A program made the translations under genes and the position numbers. From NCBI RefSeq assembly GCF_049856295.1, contig NZ_JBNDMZ010000012.1:1-64000 (forward strand): DNA of 64,000 nt. Direction: 5' to 3'. The notes beneath the pieces were generated by a model, which was not told the DNA's origin, did not search any database, and saw nothing but the letters and a program-made list of their open reading frames with translations. The DNA comes from JB111 sp049856295. GTDB taxonomy: Bacteria > Actinomycetota > Actinomycetes > Actinomycetales > Actinomycetaceae. Numbering within the stretch: position 1 is the stretch's first letter; every line of letters begins with the position of its first letter. This document shows, one piece after another, positions 1 through 7,739 of this stretch.

Positions 1-50
1 CTAGGGCGTGTCTCCTAAGCGGTGGCCCGGGTGTGCGTGAGTCTGGGTGG

Positions 51-446
51 ATGAGTCGCAGAAGTGTGTTGTCCGACGCGCAGTGGGAGACGATCGAGTC
101 GCTGTTGCCTGCTCAACGTCCCTGGTCAGGTAGACCCAGGCGGGATCACCGCCAGGTGATCGAGGGAATCATCTACCGCTACCGGTGCGGTCTGGCCTGG
201 CGAGATCTGCCCGAGGAGTTCGGGCCCTGGCAGACCGTCTGGAAGCGCCATCGAGCCTGGGCTCAGGACGGAACCTGGGACCGGGTCCTCGACGCTCTCC
301 TGGTCCGCGCCGACGCCCAAGGAGAGCTGGACTGGTCGGTCGCGGTCGACTCCACGATCTGCCGCGCTCACCAGCACGGCACGAACCTGGCCCGCACCAC
401 AGGGGGAGCTGTGGAATCACAAGAATCTGCGCGTCGAGCCTCCTGA
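51..446 (+). CDS. IS5-family transposase, N-terminal part
   Basis: This frame encodes the N-terminal DUF4096-type domain and the first part of the DDE catalytic core. The start MSRRSVLSDAQW and the segment WRDLPEEFGPWQTVWKRHRAW are typical of IS5 transposases, and the first catalytic Asp lies in AVDSTICRAHQHG. ATG at 51 is chosen; an in-frame GTG at 33 lies close to the inverted repeat. The frame stops at 446, while the protein continues in the next frame. In the family the two halves are either one ORF or joined by programmed frameshifting. Here the join needs a +1 shift near 425-440, so the copy may be inactive. Confidence 0.85.
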   Translation: MSRRSVLSDAQWETIESLLPAQRPWSGRPRRDHRQVIEGIIYRYRCGLAWRDLPEEFGPWQTVWKRHRAWAQDGTWDRVLDALLVRADAQGELDWSVAVDSTICRAHQHGTNLARTTGGAVESQESARRAS

Positions 447-453
447 TCACGCG

Positions 454-939
454 TTGGGCCGTTCCCGAGGCGGACTGTCGACAAAGATCCATCAGCTCGT
501 CGACGGGCACGGACTACCCCTGGTGATCCTGTGCGGGCCCGGCCAGGGCGGCGACTCACCCATGCTGCGCCCGTTGCTCGATGCCCTCTCGATCGACCGA
601 GCCGGGCCCGGTCGCCCTCGAACGAGACCGGACATGCTGCGTGGCGACAAGGCCTACTCCTCGCGCGCCACCCGGCAGGCTCTGCGCCGTCGCGGCATCA
701 AATGCGTCATCCCCGAGCCCCGCGACCAGCAGCAACACCGGCGCAACCGCGGCTCACGCGGTGGCCGGCCCGTCGGACTGGACACCGAGGCCTACCGCGG
801 CCGCAACGTCATCGAACGCGGATACAGCGATGTCAAACAATGGCGCGCGCTGGCCACCCGCTACGACAAGCTCGCACTGACCTACCGAGCAGGAGCCGTC
901 CTGCGAGCCGTCACCCAATGGCTCAACCACCTGCTTTAG
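454..939 (+). CDS. IS5-family transposase, C-terminal part
   Basis: This is the C-terminal half of the DDE transposase. GRSRGGLSTKIHQLVDG, the second Asp in LRGDKAYSSRATRQ, and the Glu in NVIERGYSDVKQW followed by RALATRYDKLA form the D-D-E core. The frame is open well upstream of 454, so it is probably translated by frameshift from the preceding ORF rather than from its own ATG. The usual motif around the last catalytic residue is CFNRLKQWRG; here it reads GYSDVKQWRA, a modest divergence. It ends just inside the right inverted repeat. Confidence 0.85.
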   Translation: MGRSRGGLSTKIHQLVDGHGLPLVILCGPGQGGDSPMLRPLLDALSIDRAGPGRPRTRPDMLRGDKAYSSRATRQALRRRGIKCVIPEPRDQQQHRRNRGSRGGRPVGLDTEAYRGRNVIERGYSDVKQWRALATRYDKLALTYRAGAVLRAVTQWLNHLL

Positions 940-1070
940 AGACATGCCCTAGCTGGCGCTGGGGTTGCGGCATGAAGGCGCAGCAGAGCCCCCCGGAATA
1001 TCCATGCGTCTGCATGCGCTGGAGTGTGTGACAACGAACGTTCAGCGAAGTCGCAGGCCCGACCTCCCAA

Positions 1071-1127
1071 CCTCAGTCTCGACGTGTACCAACCGCAATC
1101 TCGACGAGCACGAACCGCAATCTCGAC
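1071..1127. repeat. Three copies of a 22-bp-period intergenic repeat
   Basis: The core CCGCAATCTCGAC occurs at 1093-1105 and 1115-1127, with a diverged copy CCTCAGTCTCGAC at 1071-1083, giving an exact 22-bp period. The same core, partly with the same period, recurs at 5630-5827 on the other side of the mycofactocin-related block. The array lies between the IS5 element and the AAA+ ATPase gene, so it could contain regulatory sites. Its function is unknown. Confidence 0.8.
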
Positions 1128-1154
1128 GAACAGAACTTCCACCGAAGGCGAGAC

Positions 1155-2174
1155 ATGACCACCCAGTCCACCGGGACCCGAGACACCGGCTACGTCACCC
1201 GCATGCGGGACCACGTCGGGCAACGCGTCGTCGGGCGCGAGCACGAGCTCGACCTCGTGCTCGCCGCGGTCGCCGCCGGTCGGGACATCCTGCTCGAGGG
1301 CCCGCCGGGCACGTCGAAGTCGACCCTTCTTCGGGCGATCGCGGAGGAGTGGGGGATCCCGTTCGTCCTCGTCGAGGGCAACGCGGACCTCACGCCGAGC
1401 AAGCTCATCGGCGGGCACGACCCGTCCCGCGTGCTGCGCGAGGGCTACAAGGACGAGAACTTCGTCGACGGTCCGCTCGTCCGCGCCATGCGCGAGGGCG
1501 GCTTCCTCTACATCGAGGAGTTCAACCGCGCCCCCGACGACACCCTCAACACCCTCCTCACCGCGATGGCGGAGCGCGAGGTCACGGTGCCGCGCGTCGG
1601 CTCGGTCACCGCGCAGCCGACCTTCCGGATCATCGCCTCGATGAACCCCTACGACAACGTCGGCACCACCCGGTTGTCCTCCTCGGTCCACGACCGGTTC
1701 AACCGGCTCGTCGTCGACTACCAGGGGGCCGACGACGAACGGGCCATCGTCGCCCTGCGCACCGGCCTCGGCCCCTCGGACTCGATCGGCACGATCACCA
1801 CCCCCGACGACGACGACCAGCTCCCCGCGGATCTCGCCGCAGCGCTCGTGGCCGACTCCGTGGCACTCACGCGCGCCACCCGCGACCACGAGGACACCCG
1901 CCAGGGCAGCTCGGTGCGCGGGGCGATCGACCTCGCCCTCGTCGGCGCCCAGCTCCTCGCGATGCGGGGGATCGAGACTCCCGGCGAGGGGCGCCTGACC
2001 GACGAGGACACCCCGCGCCGTCGGTACGCCGAGTCGATGCGGGACGCCGCGATGGTCGCCCTGTCCGGCCGCCTCCACGTCGACGCCGCGAGCGCGACCA
2101 CACCGGAGCGCGTCGTCCAGGAGATCTGGGAGGACCACTACCTCCTGCACCCCGCGGCGGCCGCCGGTGGTTGA
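1155..2174 (+). CDS. MoxR-type AAA+ ATPase
   Basis: A 339-residue ATPase of the MoxR/CbbQ type. These proteins act with a VWA partner as a chaperone that inserts cofactors or metals into oxidoreductases. Walker A (GPPGTSKST) is near residue 50, Walker B (FLYIEEFNRAP) near 117, sensor 1 (IIASMNPYD) near 158, and an arginine-finger-like HDRFNRL follows. ATG at 1155 follows a GAAGGCGAG purine stretch. It is followed at once by the VWA gene in the same reading frame with only a TGA between them. Its place before mftD suggests it serves a mycofactocin-linked dehydrogenase (inference). Confidence 0.9.
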   Translation: MTTQSTGTRDTGYVTRMRDHVGQRVVGREHELDLVLAAVAAGRDILLEGPPGTSKSTLLRAIAEEWGIPFVLVEGNADLTPSKLIGGHDPSRVLREGYKDENFVDGPLVRAMREGGFLYIEEFNRAPDDTLNTLLTAMAEREVTVPRVGSVTAQPTFRIIASMNPYDNVGTTRLSSSVHDRFNRLVVDYQGADDERAIVALRTGLGPSDSIGTITTPDDDDQLPADLAAALVADSVALTRATRDHEDTRQGSSVRGAIDLALVGAQLLAMRGIETPGEGRLTDEDTPRRRYAESMRDAAMVALSGRLHVDAASATTPERVVQEIWEDHYLLHPAAAAGG

Positions 2175-2345
2175 AGAGAGATCGCGGCCGACTCACCGAT
2201 CCGTCGCCGGAGCGAGAAGTCCGCGGGGCGTCGTCGTCGGCCGAAGGTCCTCGACGAGGACCCCACCGTCTTCGAGCCGGCCACGGGTGAGGGCGGCGGA
2301 CAGGTCCTCGTCGCCCGCGGCGAGGGCACCGGGCCGGGCGCCAAG

Positions 2346-3146
2346 GTGCGCGGTTCCGCCGCGCCCGGCGAGACCGGCGAGGACGGCGTCGTCGTCGCGC
2401 TGGAGGACCTCGAGGAGGACGCCGACGCCGAGGCGCTGCGCCGCGCCCGAGAGATCGCCGCGGCCCTCGCCATCCCCCAGCCGCCACGACGCGAGAACGC
2501 CCGCCGCGGACTCGGCGACCTCGAGTCGCTGCCGTTCGTGGGCGGGGCCGACGAGATCGACCTCGAGGCCACCGTCGACAACCTCGTCGCCAACCCCGTC
2601 CCCGACGCCCGGGACGTCGTGGTCCGCGAACGGATCCGGCAGCGCCGCGCCGTCGTGCTCGTCGTGGACGTCTCCGGCTCGATGCGCGGGGAACGCGTGC
2701 GGGCCGCGGCCGCAGCGGTCGGCGCGCTCGTCGGCGAGCTCGGGCGTGACGACCTCTCCGTCGTGGCCTTCTGGTCCGACGCCGCGATCCTCGCGCCGAT
2801 GGGCAGAGGGGTCTCGTCGTCGGAGATCCTTGAGCTACTCGTGCGGATCCCCGCGCGCGGGCTCACCAACGTCGAGCTGCCCCTGCGGCTCGCACGCGAC
2901 GAGCTCGCGACCGTCCCGGGCGCGGAGGGACGGGTCCTGCTGCTCTCCGACTGCGTCCACAACGCCGGGCCGGACCCGCGCAGTGTCGCCTCGACCCTCC
3001 CGCGCCTCGACGTCCTGCTCGACACGACCGGGGAGAAGGACGTCGACCTCGGCAGGGACCTCGCCGGGCTCGGACGGGGGACACTGGAGACCGTGCGGTC
3101 CCACCGGGACCTGCCGGCCGCGCTGTCCCGGATCCTCGCGTCGTGA
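2346..3146 (+). CDS. VWA-domain protein, MoxR partner
   Basis: A von Willebrand A domain protein. The MIDAS motif DVSGSMRGE is near residue 108 of this start, with the downstream Thr in GLTNVELP and the Asp in LLSDCVHN. It resembles CoxE-like partners of MoxR ATPases. GTG at 2346 is the first usual start in frame, but coding-like sequence (about 57 codons, residues such as KVLDEDPTVFEPATGEG) runs in frame all the way back to the TGA of the ATPase gene with no ATG, GTG or TTG. The true N-terminus is therefore uncertain: readthrough, a rare start, or a sequence error are all possible. Confidence 0.8.
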   Translation: MRGSAAPGETGEDGVVVALEDLEEDADAEALRRAREIAAALAIPQPPRRENARRGLGDLESLPFVGGADEIDLEATVDNLVANPVPDARDVVVRERIRQRRAVVLVVDVSGSMRGERVRAAAAAVGALVGELGRDDLSVVAFWSDAAILAPMGRGVSSSEILELLVRIPARGLTNVELPLRLARDELATVPGAEGRVLLLSDCVHNAGPDPRSVASTLPRLDVLLDTTGEKDVDLGRDLAGLGRGTLETVRSHRDLPAALSRILAS

Positions 3147-3262
3147 GAGCGACCCAGGACGACCCGTGACCGACCGGCACCACCCAGACCAGGCCCGCGG
3201 CGCCACGCCGTCGGGCACACCGGCGCGAGCATCGCGCCTCGAGAAGTAAGGACAGCAAGCCC

Positions 3263-4528
3263 ATGGCCAACCCGTGGTTCGAAAGCGTCATCGAGGCGCA
3301 GCGCCGGGCGCGCAGGCGCCTCCCGAAGTCCGTCTACATGGCACTCGTTGCGGGCTCGGAGCGCGGTACGACCGTACGCAGCAACATCGACTCGTTCTCC
3401 GAGCTCGGCTTCGCCCCGAGGATCACGAACAACGCGATGAACCCGGACACGTCGACGACGATCATGGGGGCGCCCGTCGACCTTCCCGTGATGATCTCGC
3501 CGACCGGGGTCCAGGCCGTCCACCCGGACGGAGAGCTGGCCGTCGCGCGCGCCGCGGCCAACCGTGCTGCGGCGATGGGCCTGGGGGCATACTCGTCGAA
3601 GCCGATGGAGGACGTGATGGACGCCAACCCGGGGCGCACGTTCTTCCAGCTGTACTGGTCAGGAGGGCGCGACCAGATGGCCGCGCTCGCGCAGCGCGCG
3701 AAGGACGCCGGCGCCGCGGGCCTCATCGTCACGCTCGACTGGACGTCCGGCTACGGCCGCGACTGGGGCAGCCCCGAGATCCCCGAGCAGATGAACATCA
3801 AGACCATCCTCGGGTACATCCCCGAGATCGTCCTCGGCGGCAAGTTCGACTACGCGCTCGACTGGGCGAAGACCCTGCGCCCGCCGGAGCTGTCCGTGCC
3901 CAACGCGGTGCTCAAGGGCGAGCGGGCCCCTGGCTTCTTCGAGGCGATGGGTGTCTGGCGCCAGACCGAGATCCCGAGCTGGGACGACATCGCCTGGCTC
4001 CGCGAGCAGTGGGACGGGCCGTTCATGGTCAAGGGCATCACCCGGGTCGACGACGCGCGCGCCGCCCGCGACGCCGGCGCGAGCGCCATCTCCGTGTCGA
4101 ACCACGGCGGCAACAACCTCGACACGACACCCGCGACCATCCGGCTCCTCCCGGCGATCGCCCAGGCCGTGGGGAACGAGATCGACGTCCTCATGGACGG
4201 CGGTGTCCGCCGTGGCTCCGACGTCTACAAGGCGCTCGCCCTCGGCGCGAAGGCCGTCCTCATCGGCCGCGCCTACCTGTGGGGCATGAGCGCCAACGGG
4301 CAGGCCGGCGTCGAGAACGTCCTCGACATCATGCGGGACGGGCTCAAGGCCGCGATGATGGGCAACGGCGACAAAGCCCTGGCCGACATCTCGATCGACG
4401 ACCTCGTCATCCCGCCGAACTTCGCGATCACCGCGGGCGGCGACGAGGGCAACGTGTGGGGCGCGCCGGAGCTGCGGCCGCAGTCCGCGATCGACTCGAA
4501 GAGCCGCGGGGAGCGCCCGACCGTCTGA
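3263..4528 (+). CDS. mftD: Pre-mycofactocin synthase MftD
   Basis: A 421-residue FMN-dependent alpha-hydroxy-acid-dehydrogenase-fold protein. In the mycofactocin pathway MftD oxidatively deaminates the cyclised Val-Tyr intermediate (AHDP) to give redox-active pre-mycofactocin. Recognition rests on ARRRLPKSVYMALVAGSERG near the start, LPVMISPTGVQAV, FFQLYW, RDWGSPEIPEQMN, the active-site His in SNHGGNNLDTTPATIR near residue 280, and the FMN-phosphate region DGGVRRGSDVYKALALGAK. This agrees closely with mycobacterial MftD as known. No mftA, B, C, E or F is in the window; they may lie upstream of the IS5 element or elsewhere. ATG follows an AGTAAGGA sequence. Confidence 0.93.
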   Translation: MANPWFESVIEAQRRARRRLPKSVYMALVAGSERGTTVRSNIDSFSELGFAPRITNNAMNPDTSTTIMGAPVDLPVMISPTGVQAVHPDGELAVARAAANRAAAMGLGAYSSKPMEDVMDANPGRTFFQLYWSGGRDQMAALAQRAKDAGAAGLIVTLDWTSGYGRDWGSPEIPEQMNIKTILGYIPEIVLGGKFDYALDWAKTLRPPELSVPNAVLKGERAPGFFEAMGVWRQTEIPSWDDIAWLREQWDGPFMVKGITRVDDARAARDAGASAISVSNHGGNNLDTTPATIRLLPAIAQAVGNEIDVLMDGGVRRGSDVYKALALGAKAVLIGRAYLWGMSANGQAGVENVLDIMRDGLKAAMMGNGDKALADISIDDLVIPPNFAITAGGDEGNVWGAPELRPQSAIDSKSRGERPTV

Positions 4529-4561
4529 CCGGGCTGCGGGACTCCCGGGCCCGACCCACCG

Positions 4562-4613
4562 GTGGGGGGCAGGTGACGCGTACGGAGCCCCCGACGAGTC
4601 ACTTGCCCCCCAC
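4562..4613 (+). terminator. Palindromic element after mftD, probable terminator
   Basis: Arms at 4562-4577 (GTGGGGGGCAGGTGAC) and 4598-4613 (GTCACTTGCCCCCCAC) pair at 15 of 16 positions, with a 20-base loop. It begins 33 bases after the mftD stop. A related palindrome follows the next gene at 5551-5600, including the shared GTGACGCG..CGG, so it belongs to a small repeated family and may not be only a terminator. There is no U-tract. Confidence 0.6.
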
Positions 4614-4706
4614 TGGTCGGACGCCAGGCTCGCCGGTGCCAGACGGGCCGGCCGGGACCTGGCCACCACGACCACCGGATCGACACACGAGAGCAAGGAG
4701 TCAGAG

Positions 4707-5528
4707 TTGTCCAACGAGCTGCAGGGCAAGGTTGCCCTTATCACCGGAGCCGCCCGCGGTCAGGGCCGCACGCACGCCGTCAAGCTGGCGTCGATGGGTG
4801 CCGACATCGTCGCCTACGACATCGCGGGATCGGCCGGGGAGTTCCTGCCCTACCCCGCGGCGACGACCGAGGACCTCGCCGAGACGCGGCGCCTCGTCGA
4901 GGAGCTCGACCGGCGCATCCTCACCGTGCAGGGCGACGTCCGGGACAAGGCTGCGCTCCGGGCGGCCGCCGATCGCGCGGTCGCGGAGCTGGGAAGCATC
5001 GACGTCGTCGTGGCGAACGCCGGCATCTGCGAGCCGGCCAAGTGGCAGGACATCACCGACGAGTCGTGGCAGGCCACCATCGACATCAACCTCACCGGCG
5101 TCTGGAACACGATCACCGCGACGGCGCAGCACATGATCGACGCCGGCAACGGCGGATCGGTGATCGTCACCTCGAGCTACGCCGGCAAGAAGGTGCAGCC
5201 GATGATGATCCACTACACGTCCTCGAAGCACGCCCTCGTGGGCCTGACCCGCGGGTTCGCGATCGAGCTCGGGCTGCACGGCATCCGCGTGAACTCCGTC
5301 CATCCGGGAGGCGTCGCCACGCCGATGGGCGGCGGCGGCATGCTCGACGCGATCGCGGAGTCGACCAAGGAGAACCCGAAGGTCAATCAGATGGGGCAGT
5401 CCTTCATGGAGCCGGGGTGGCTCGAGCCGGAGAAGATCTCCGACGTCGTGGCCTTCCTCGCGTCCGACGCCTCCGGAGGGATGACGTCGGAGCACCTGAG
5501 CGTGGACCTCGGCACGCAGTACTTCTGA
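4707..5528 (+). CDS. Mycofactocin-coupled SDR oxidoreductase
   Basis: A 273-residue short-chain dehydrogenase. The cofactor loop GAARGQGR near residue 14 is the diagnostic form of the mycofactocin-coupled SDR family, whose members hold NAD(H) tightly and pass electrons to mycofactocin instead of exchanging it. Other motifs are NAG (VVANAGI), the catalytic Ser in VIVTSSYAG and Y-x3-K in HYTSSKHALVG near residue 170. The start is TTG at 4707, supported by AAGGAG at 4695-4700. It follows mftD by 178 bases that contain a palindromic repeat, so it may have its own transcript. The substrate is an alcohol of unknown identity. Confidence 0.9.
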   Translation: MSNELQGKVALITGAARGQGRTHAVKLASMGADIVAYDIAGSAGEFLPYPAATTEDLAETRRLVEELDRRILTVQGDVRDKAALRAAADRAVAELGSIDVVVANAGICEPAKWQDITDESWQATIDINLTGVWNTITATAQHMIDAGNGGSVIVTSSYAGKKVQPMMIHYTSSKHALVGLTRGFAIELGLHGIRVNSVHPGGVATPMGGGGMLDAIAESTKENPKVNQMGQSFMEPGWLEPEKISDVVAFLASDASGGMTSEHLSVDLGTQYF

Positions 5529-5550
5529 CCGGGCCTACTCGGCCCACGGA

Positions 5551-5600
5551 TGGGGGGAAAGTGACGCGTTCGGTGCCCCTGGCGCGTCGCATTCCCCCCA
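5551..5600 (+). terminator. Palindromic element after SDR gene, probable terminator
   Basis: Arms at 5551-5568 (TGGGGGGAAAGTGACGCG) and 5583-5600 (CGCGTCGCATTCCCCCCA) pair with two mismatches around a 14-base loop, beginning 22 bases after the SDR stop. It is a sequence relative of the palindrome at 4562-4613 after mftD. Confidence 0.6.
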
Positions 5601-5629
5601 GCAGTGAGGGGCAGGTCGGTCCGCCCGTG

Positions 5630-5827
5630 TCGAGAGTGCGGCTGAGGGACCCAGCCGCACTCTCGACAGAAGCTGGGCGACGTCGCGCTCGTGCCGGGCA
5701 CGAGGCTGAGCCGCACTCTCGACCGGCGTGGCGCTCTGGACCGCACTCTCGACCGAAACGGCGCTCCCAACCGCAATCTCGACGGGCACCAACCGCAATC
5801 TCGATGCGCACCAACCGCAATCTCGAC
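5630..5827. repeat. Array of CCGCAMTCTCGAC repeats
   Basis: Copies of CCGCACTCTCGAC or CCGCAATCTCGA(C) begin at 5655, 5711, 5741, 5771, 5793 and 5815, with an inverted copy at 5630. Spacing settles to 30, 30, 22 and 22 bases toward the right, where the unit matches the one upstream of the AAA+ gene. It fills most of the 309-base gap between the convergent SDR and hydrolase genes, and no open reading frame there looks real. Copies on both strands could pair, so it may stop transcription from both sides. Confidence 0.8.
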
Positions 5828-5837
5828 GGGAGCGGGG

Positions 5838-7544
5838 CTACCGGCCCGGGACGAGGCCGGCGCGGACGACCGCCTGCAGGTCGCTGTGGTCGACGTCGAG
5901 CTCGCCGCCGAGGACGGCGGCCCAGCTGGGCAGCAGCTCGGAGTGGTAGCTGTGCGCGGTGCCGCCGTGCAGGGTGACGGACCGGGGCATGTCGACGGCG
6001 ATCTGCCAGAACGTCACCCACGGGTACCAGTTGACGGCCGTCGAGACCTGGCGGCCGGCCTTCTCCCGGATCCACCGGGGGGCGCGCCACAGCAGGTCCG
6101 GCGACCACATGACCACGGGGTCGTTGCTGTGCTGGTGGAACACGAACCTCGGCGACTCCCACTCGACGTACGGCTCGCCGAACGCCCCGTGCGTCAGCTC
6201 GCTGGGCCGTGACACGAACCGGACGTGCCGCCCGTGGTCGACGATCGGCAGCACCTCCGGGGACCCGCGGCGGGACGACGCGACGAGCTCGCGCCACATG
6301 CGCGTGAACCGGGGCGTGCCGATCCAGACCCCGCCGTCCGTGCGGGCGAGCATGTCGGCGGCCGACGAGAACGCGGCGAGCCCCCCGTCCGTGCCGAGGG
6401 ACTCCCCGCCGACGAACAGCTTGGGCTGCCTGTCCTCCGGGAGCGCACGCACCGCACGCTCGACGGCCTCGAAGAGCGCGACCCCGGCGCGCCGGGCGGT
6501 CTGCCGGTCGTAGACGAACGCGAGCCCGCTCGGCAGGTAGGAGTACTGCATCGAGACGATCGCGCAGTCCCCGCCCGTGAGGTACTCGATCGACGAGCCG
6601 TTCCACTCCTGGACCCAGCCGGACCCGGTCCCGGTCAGCACGAACACCGCCGACCGCTCGAGCCCGCCGGCCCGGATCAGCTCGCGGCACGCAGCCGCGG
6701 CCGTCTCCTCGATCTCCCGGTCCTCGAGGAACCCGGCGTACGCGCGGATCGGCTCGCGCGCGGGCCGCCCCGTCACCCGCTCGATGTCCGCGCGTCGCGG
6801 CCCGTCGCTGACGAACACCTGCCCGTGCCGGCCGAGCGTGTCGAAGGACTCCGCCGACGCCGCCGATCCGGAGCGCTCCGGCTCCAGCGGCTCCGACCGG
6901 CCGGGCGCCCGGCGTGCGTTCTGGTCCTTGGCCTGGACGGCGAGCCGGCGCAGCACCCGGCGGACGAGGAAGCGGTCGGAGGCGTAGAGGACGCCGGCCG
7001 CCGCGATCCCGGTGGACAGCGCGGGGACGAGGACCTTCGGCGCGACCCGGCGCACGGCCGGCGAGATGGCGTGGGCGCCGGCGGTCGTGGCGCGGGCGGC
7101 GAGGAGGACGGCGCCGAACCCCGCCGTGCCGGCCGCGAGCCCCGCGGCCTGCCCCACCGCGGAGACCGGCGCGGTGTCCGCGAGCTCGGCGATCTCCCGC
7201 TGCCGGCGCAGCGAGAGCAGGAACGCCGCTCCCGTGCCCACGCCGAGCGCCCCCTGCCACGCGGCCTTGACCCGGCGCTCCGCACGCGGCGACAGGTCCG
7301 AGCTGACCCGCGCGAGCCGGCCGGCGCCGCGCGCCACCCCGACCACGCCCTCGCCCACGAGGTAGCCGTAGGCCTGCGAGAGCCCGACGTTGACCGCCGT
7401 CATCCACCACTGCCGCGGCAGGAGGGAGGGGCCCAGGGCCACCCAGGTCGCGATCTGCGCCCCGGACGACCCGGCGTTGTCGAGCGCGCGAAGGATCGGG
7501 CGGGTGCGGCGCAGCGCGCCGCGAGCAAGTGAGCGCCTGGCCAT
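5838..7544 (-). CDS. Membrane-anchored alpha/beta-hydrolase family protein
   Basis: A 568-residue protein. The N-terminal half is hydrophobic with several predicted membrane segments (for example VLVPALSTGIAAAGVLYA). The C-terminal half carries a serine-hydrolase elbow, VGGESLG, in the order seen in the DUF2319/alpha-beta-hydrolase_9 group. Other landmarks are VFVLTGTGSGWVQEW, QYSYLPSGLAF and FHQHSNDPVVMW, which may hold the acid and His residues. The substrate is unknown. ATG at 7544 (MARRSLARG) is chosen. It is divergent from the sensor-kinase operon, with 195 bases between. Confidence 0.8.
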   Translation of the reverse strand: MARRSLARGALRRTRPILRALDNAGSSGAQIATWVALGPSLLPRQWWMTAVNVGLSQAYGYLVGEGVVGVARGAGRLARVSSDLSPRAERRVKAAWQGALGVGTGAAFLLSLRRQREIAELADTAPVSAVGQAAGLAAGTAGFGAVLLAARATTAGAHAISPAVRRVAPKVLVPALSTGIAAAGVLYASDRFLVRRVLRRLAVQAKDQNARRAPGRSEPLEPERSGSAASAESFDTLGRHGQVFVSDGPRRADIERVTGRPAREPIRAYAGFLEDREIEETAAAACRELIRAGGLERSAVFVLTGTGSGWVQEWNGSSIEYLTGGDCAIVSMQYSYLPSGLAFVYDRQTARRAGVALFEAVERAVRALPEDRQPKLFVGGESLGTDGGLAAFSSAADMLARTDGGVWIGTPRFTRMWRELVASSRRGSPEVLPIVDHGRHVRFVSRPSELTHGAFGEPYVEWESPRFVFHQHSNDPVVMWSPDLLWRAPRWIREKAGRQVSTAVNWYPWVTFWQIAVDMPRSVTLHGGTAHSYHSELLPSWAAVLGGELDVDHSDLQAVVRAGLVPGR

Positions 7545-7739
7545 GGCCCCATCCTCGCAAACCGGTCCGACGCCGTCGTCCGCCGTTCGGCTGACCTCCG
7601 CGCCCCGCGTACGGGGCCGGGTCGCACCCGGGACGGGCTGGTCTCCCACCGACGACGGCGGGGGTCCACCCCGTGGGGGATATCCCCCAGGAACCACCTC
7701 CGGCAGCACCCTGCCGGGCGGCGCCCGCGGCGCAATAGC

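Larger units (their letters stand above)
4..949 (+). mobile_element. IS5-family insertion sequence (IS427-like)
   Basis: The ends are imperfect inverted repeats: GGGCGTGTCTC at the left and, read inward, GGGCATGTCTC at the right. A TA dinucleotide lies outside each end (2-3 and 950-951) and looks like the target duplication, although the window starts too close to the left end to exclude a longer one. Inside are two transposase reading frames in different phases. The element sits about 200 bases upstream of the mycofactocin-related block and may have separated it from genes outside the window. Confidence 0.85.

Noticed and set aside
5630..5827. CRISPR array
   Set aside because: The units are 13-base cores with 9-17 base spacers, spacing is irregular on the left, some copies are inverted, and no cas gene is near.
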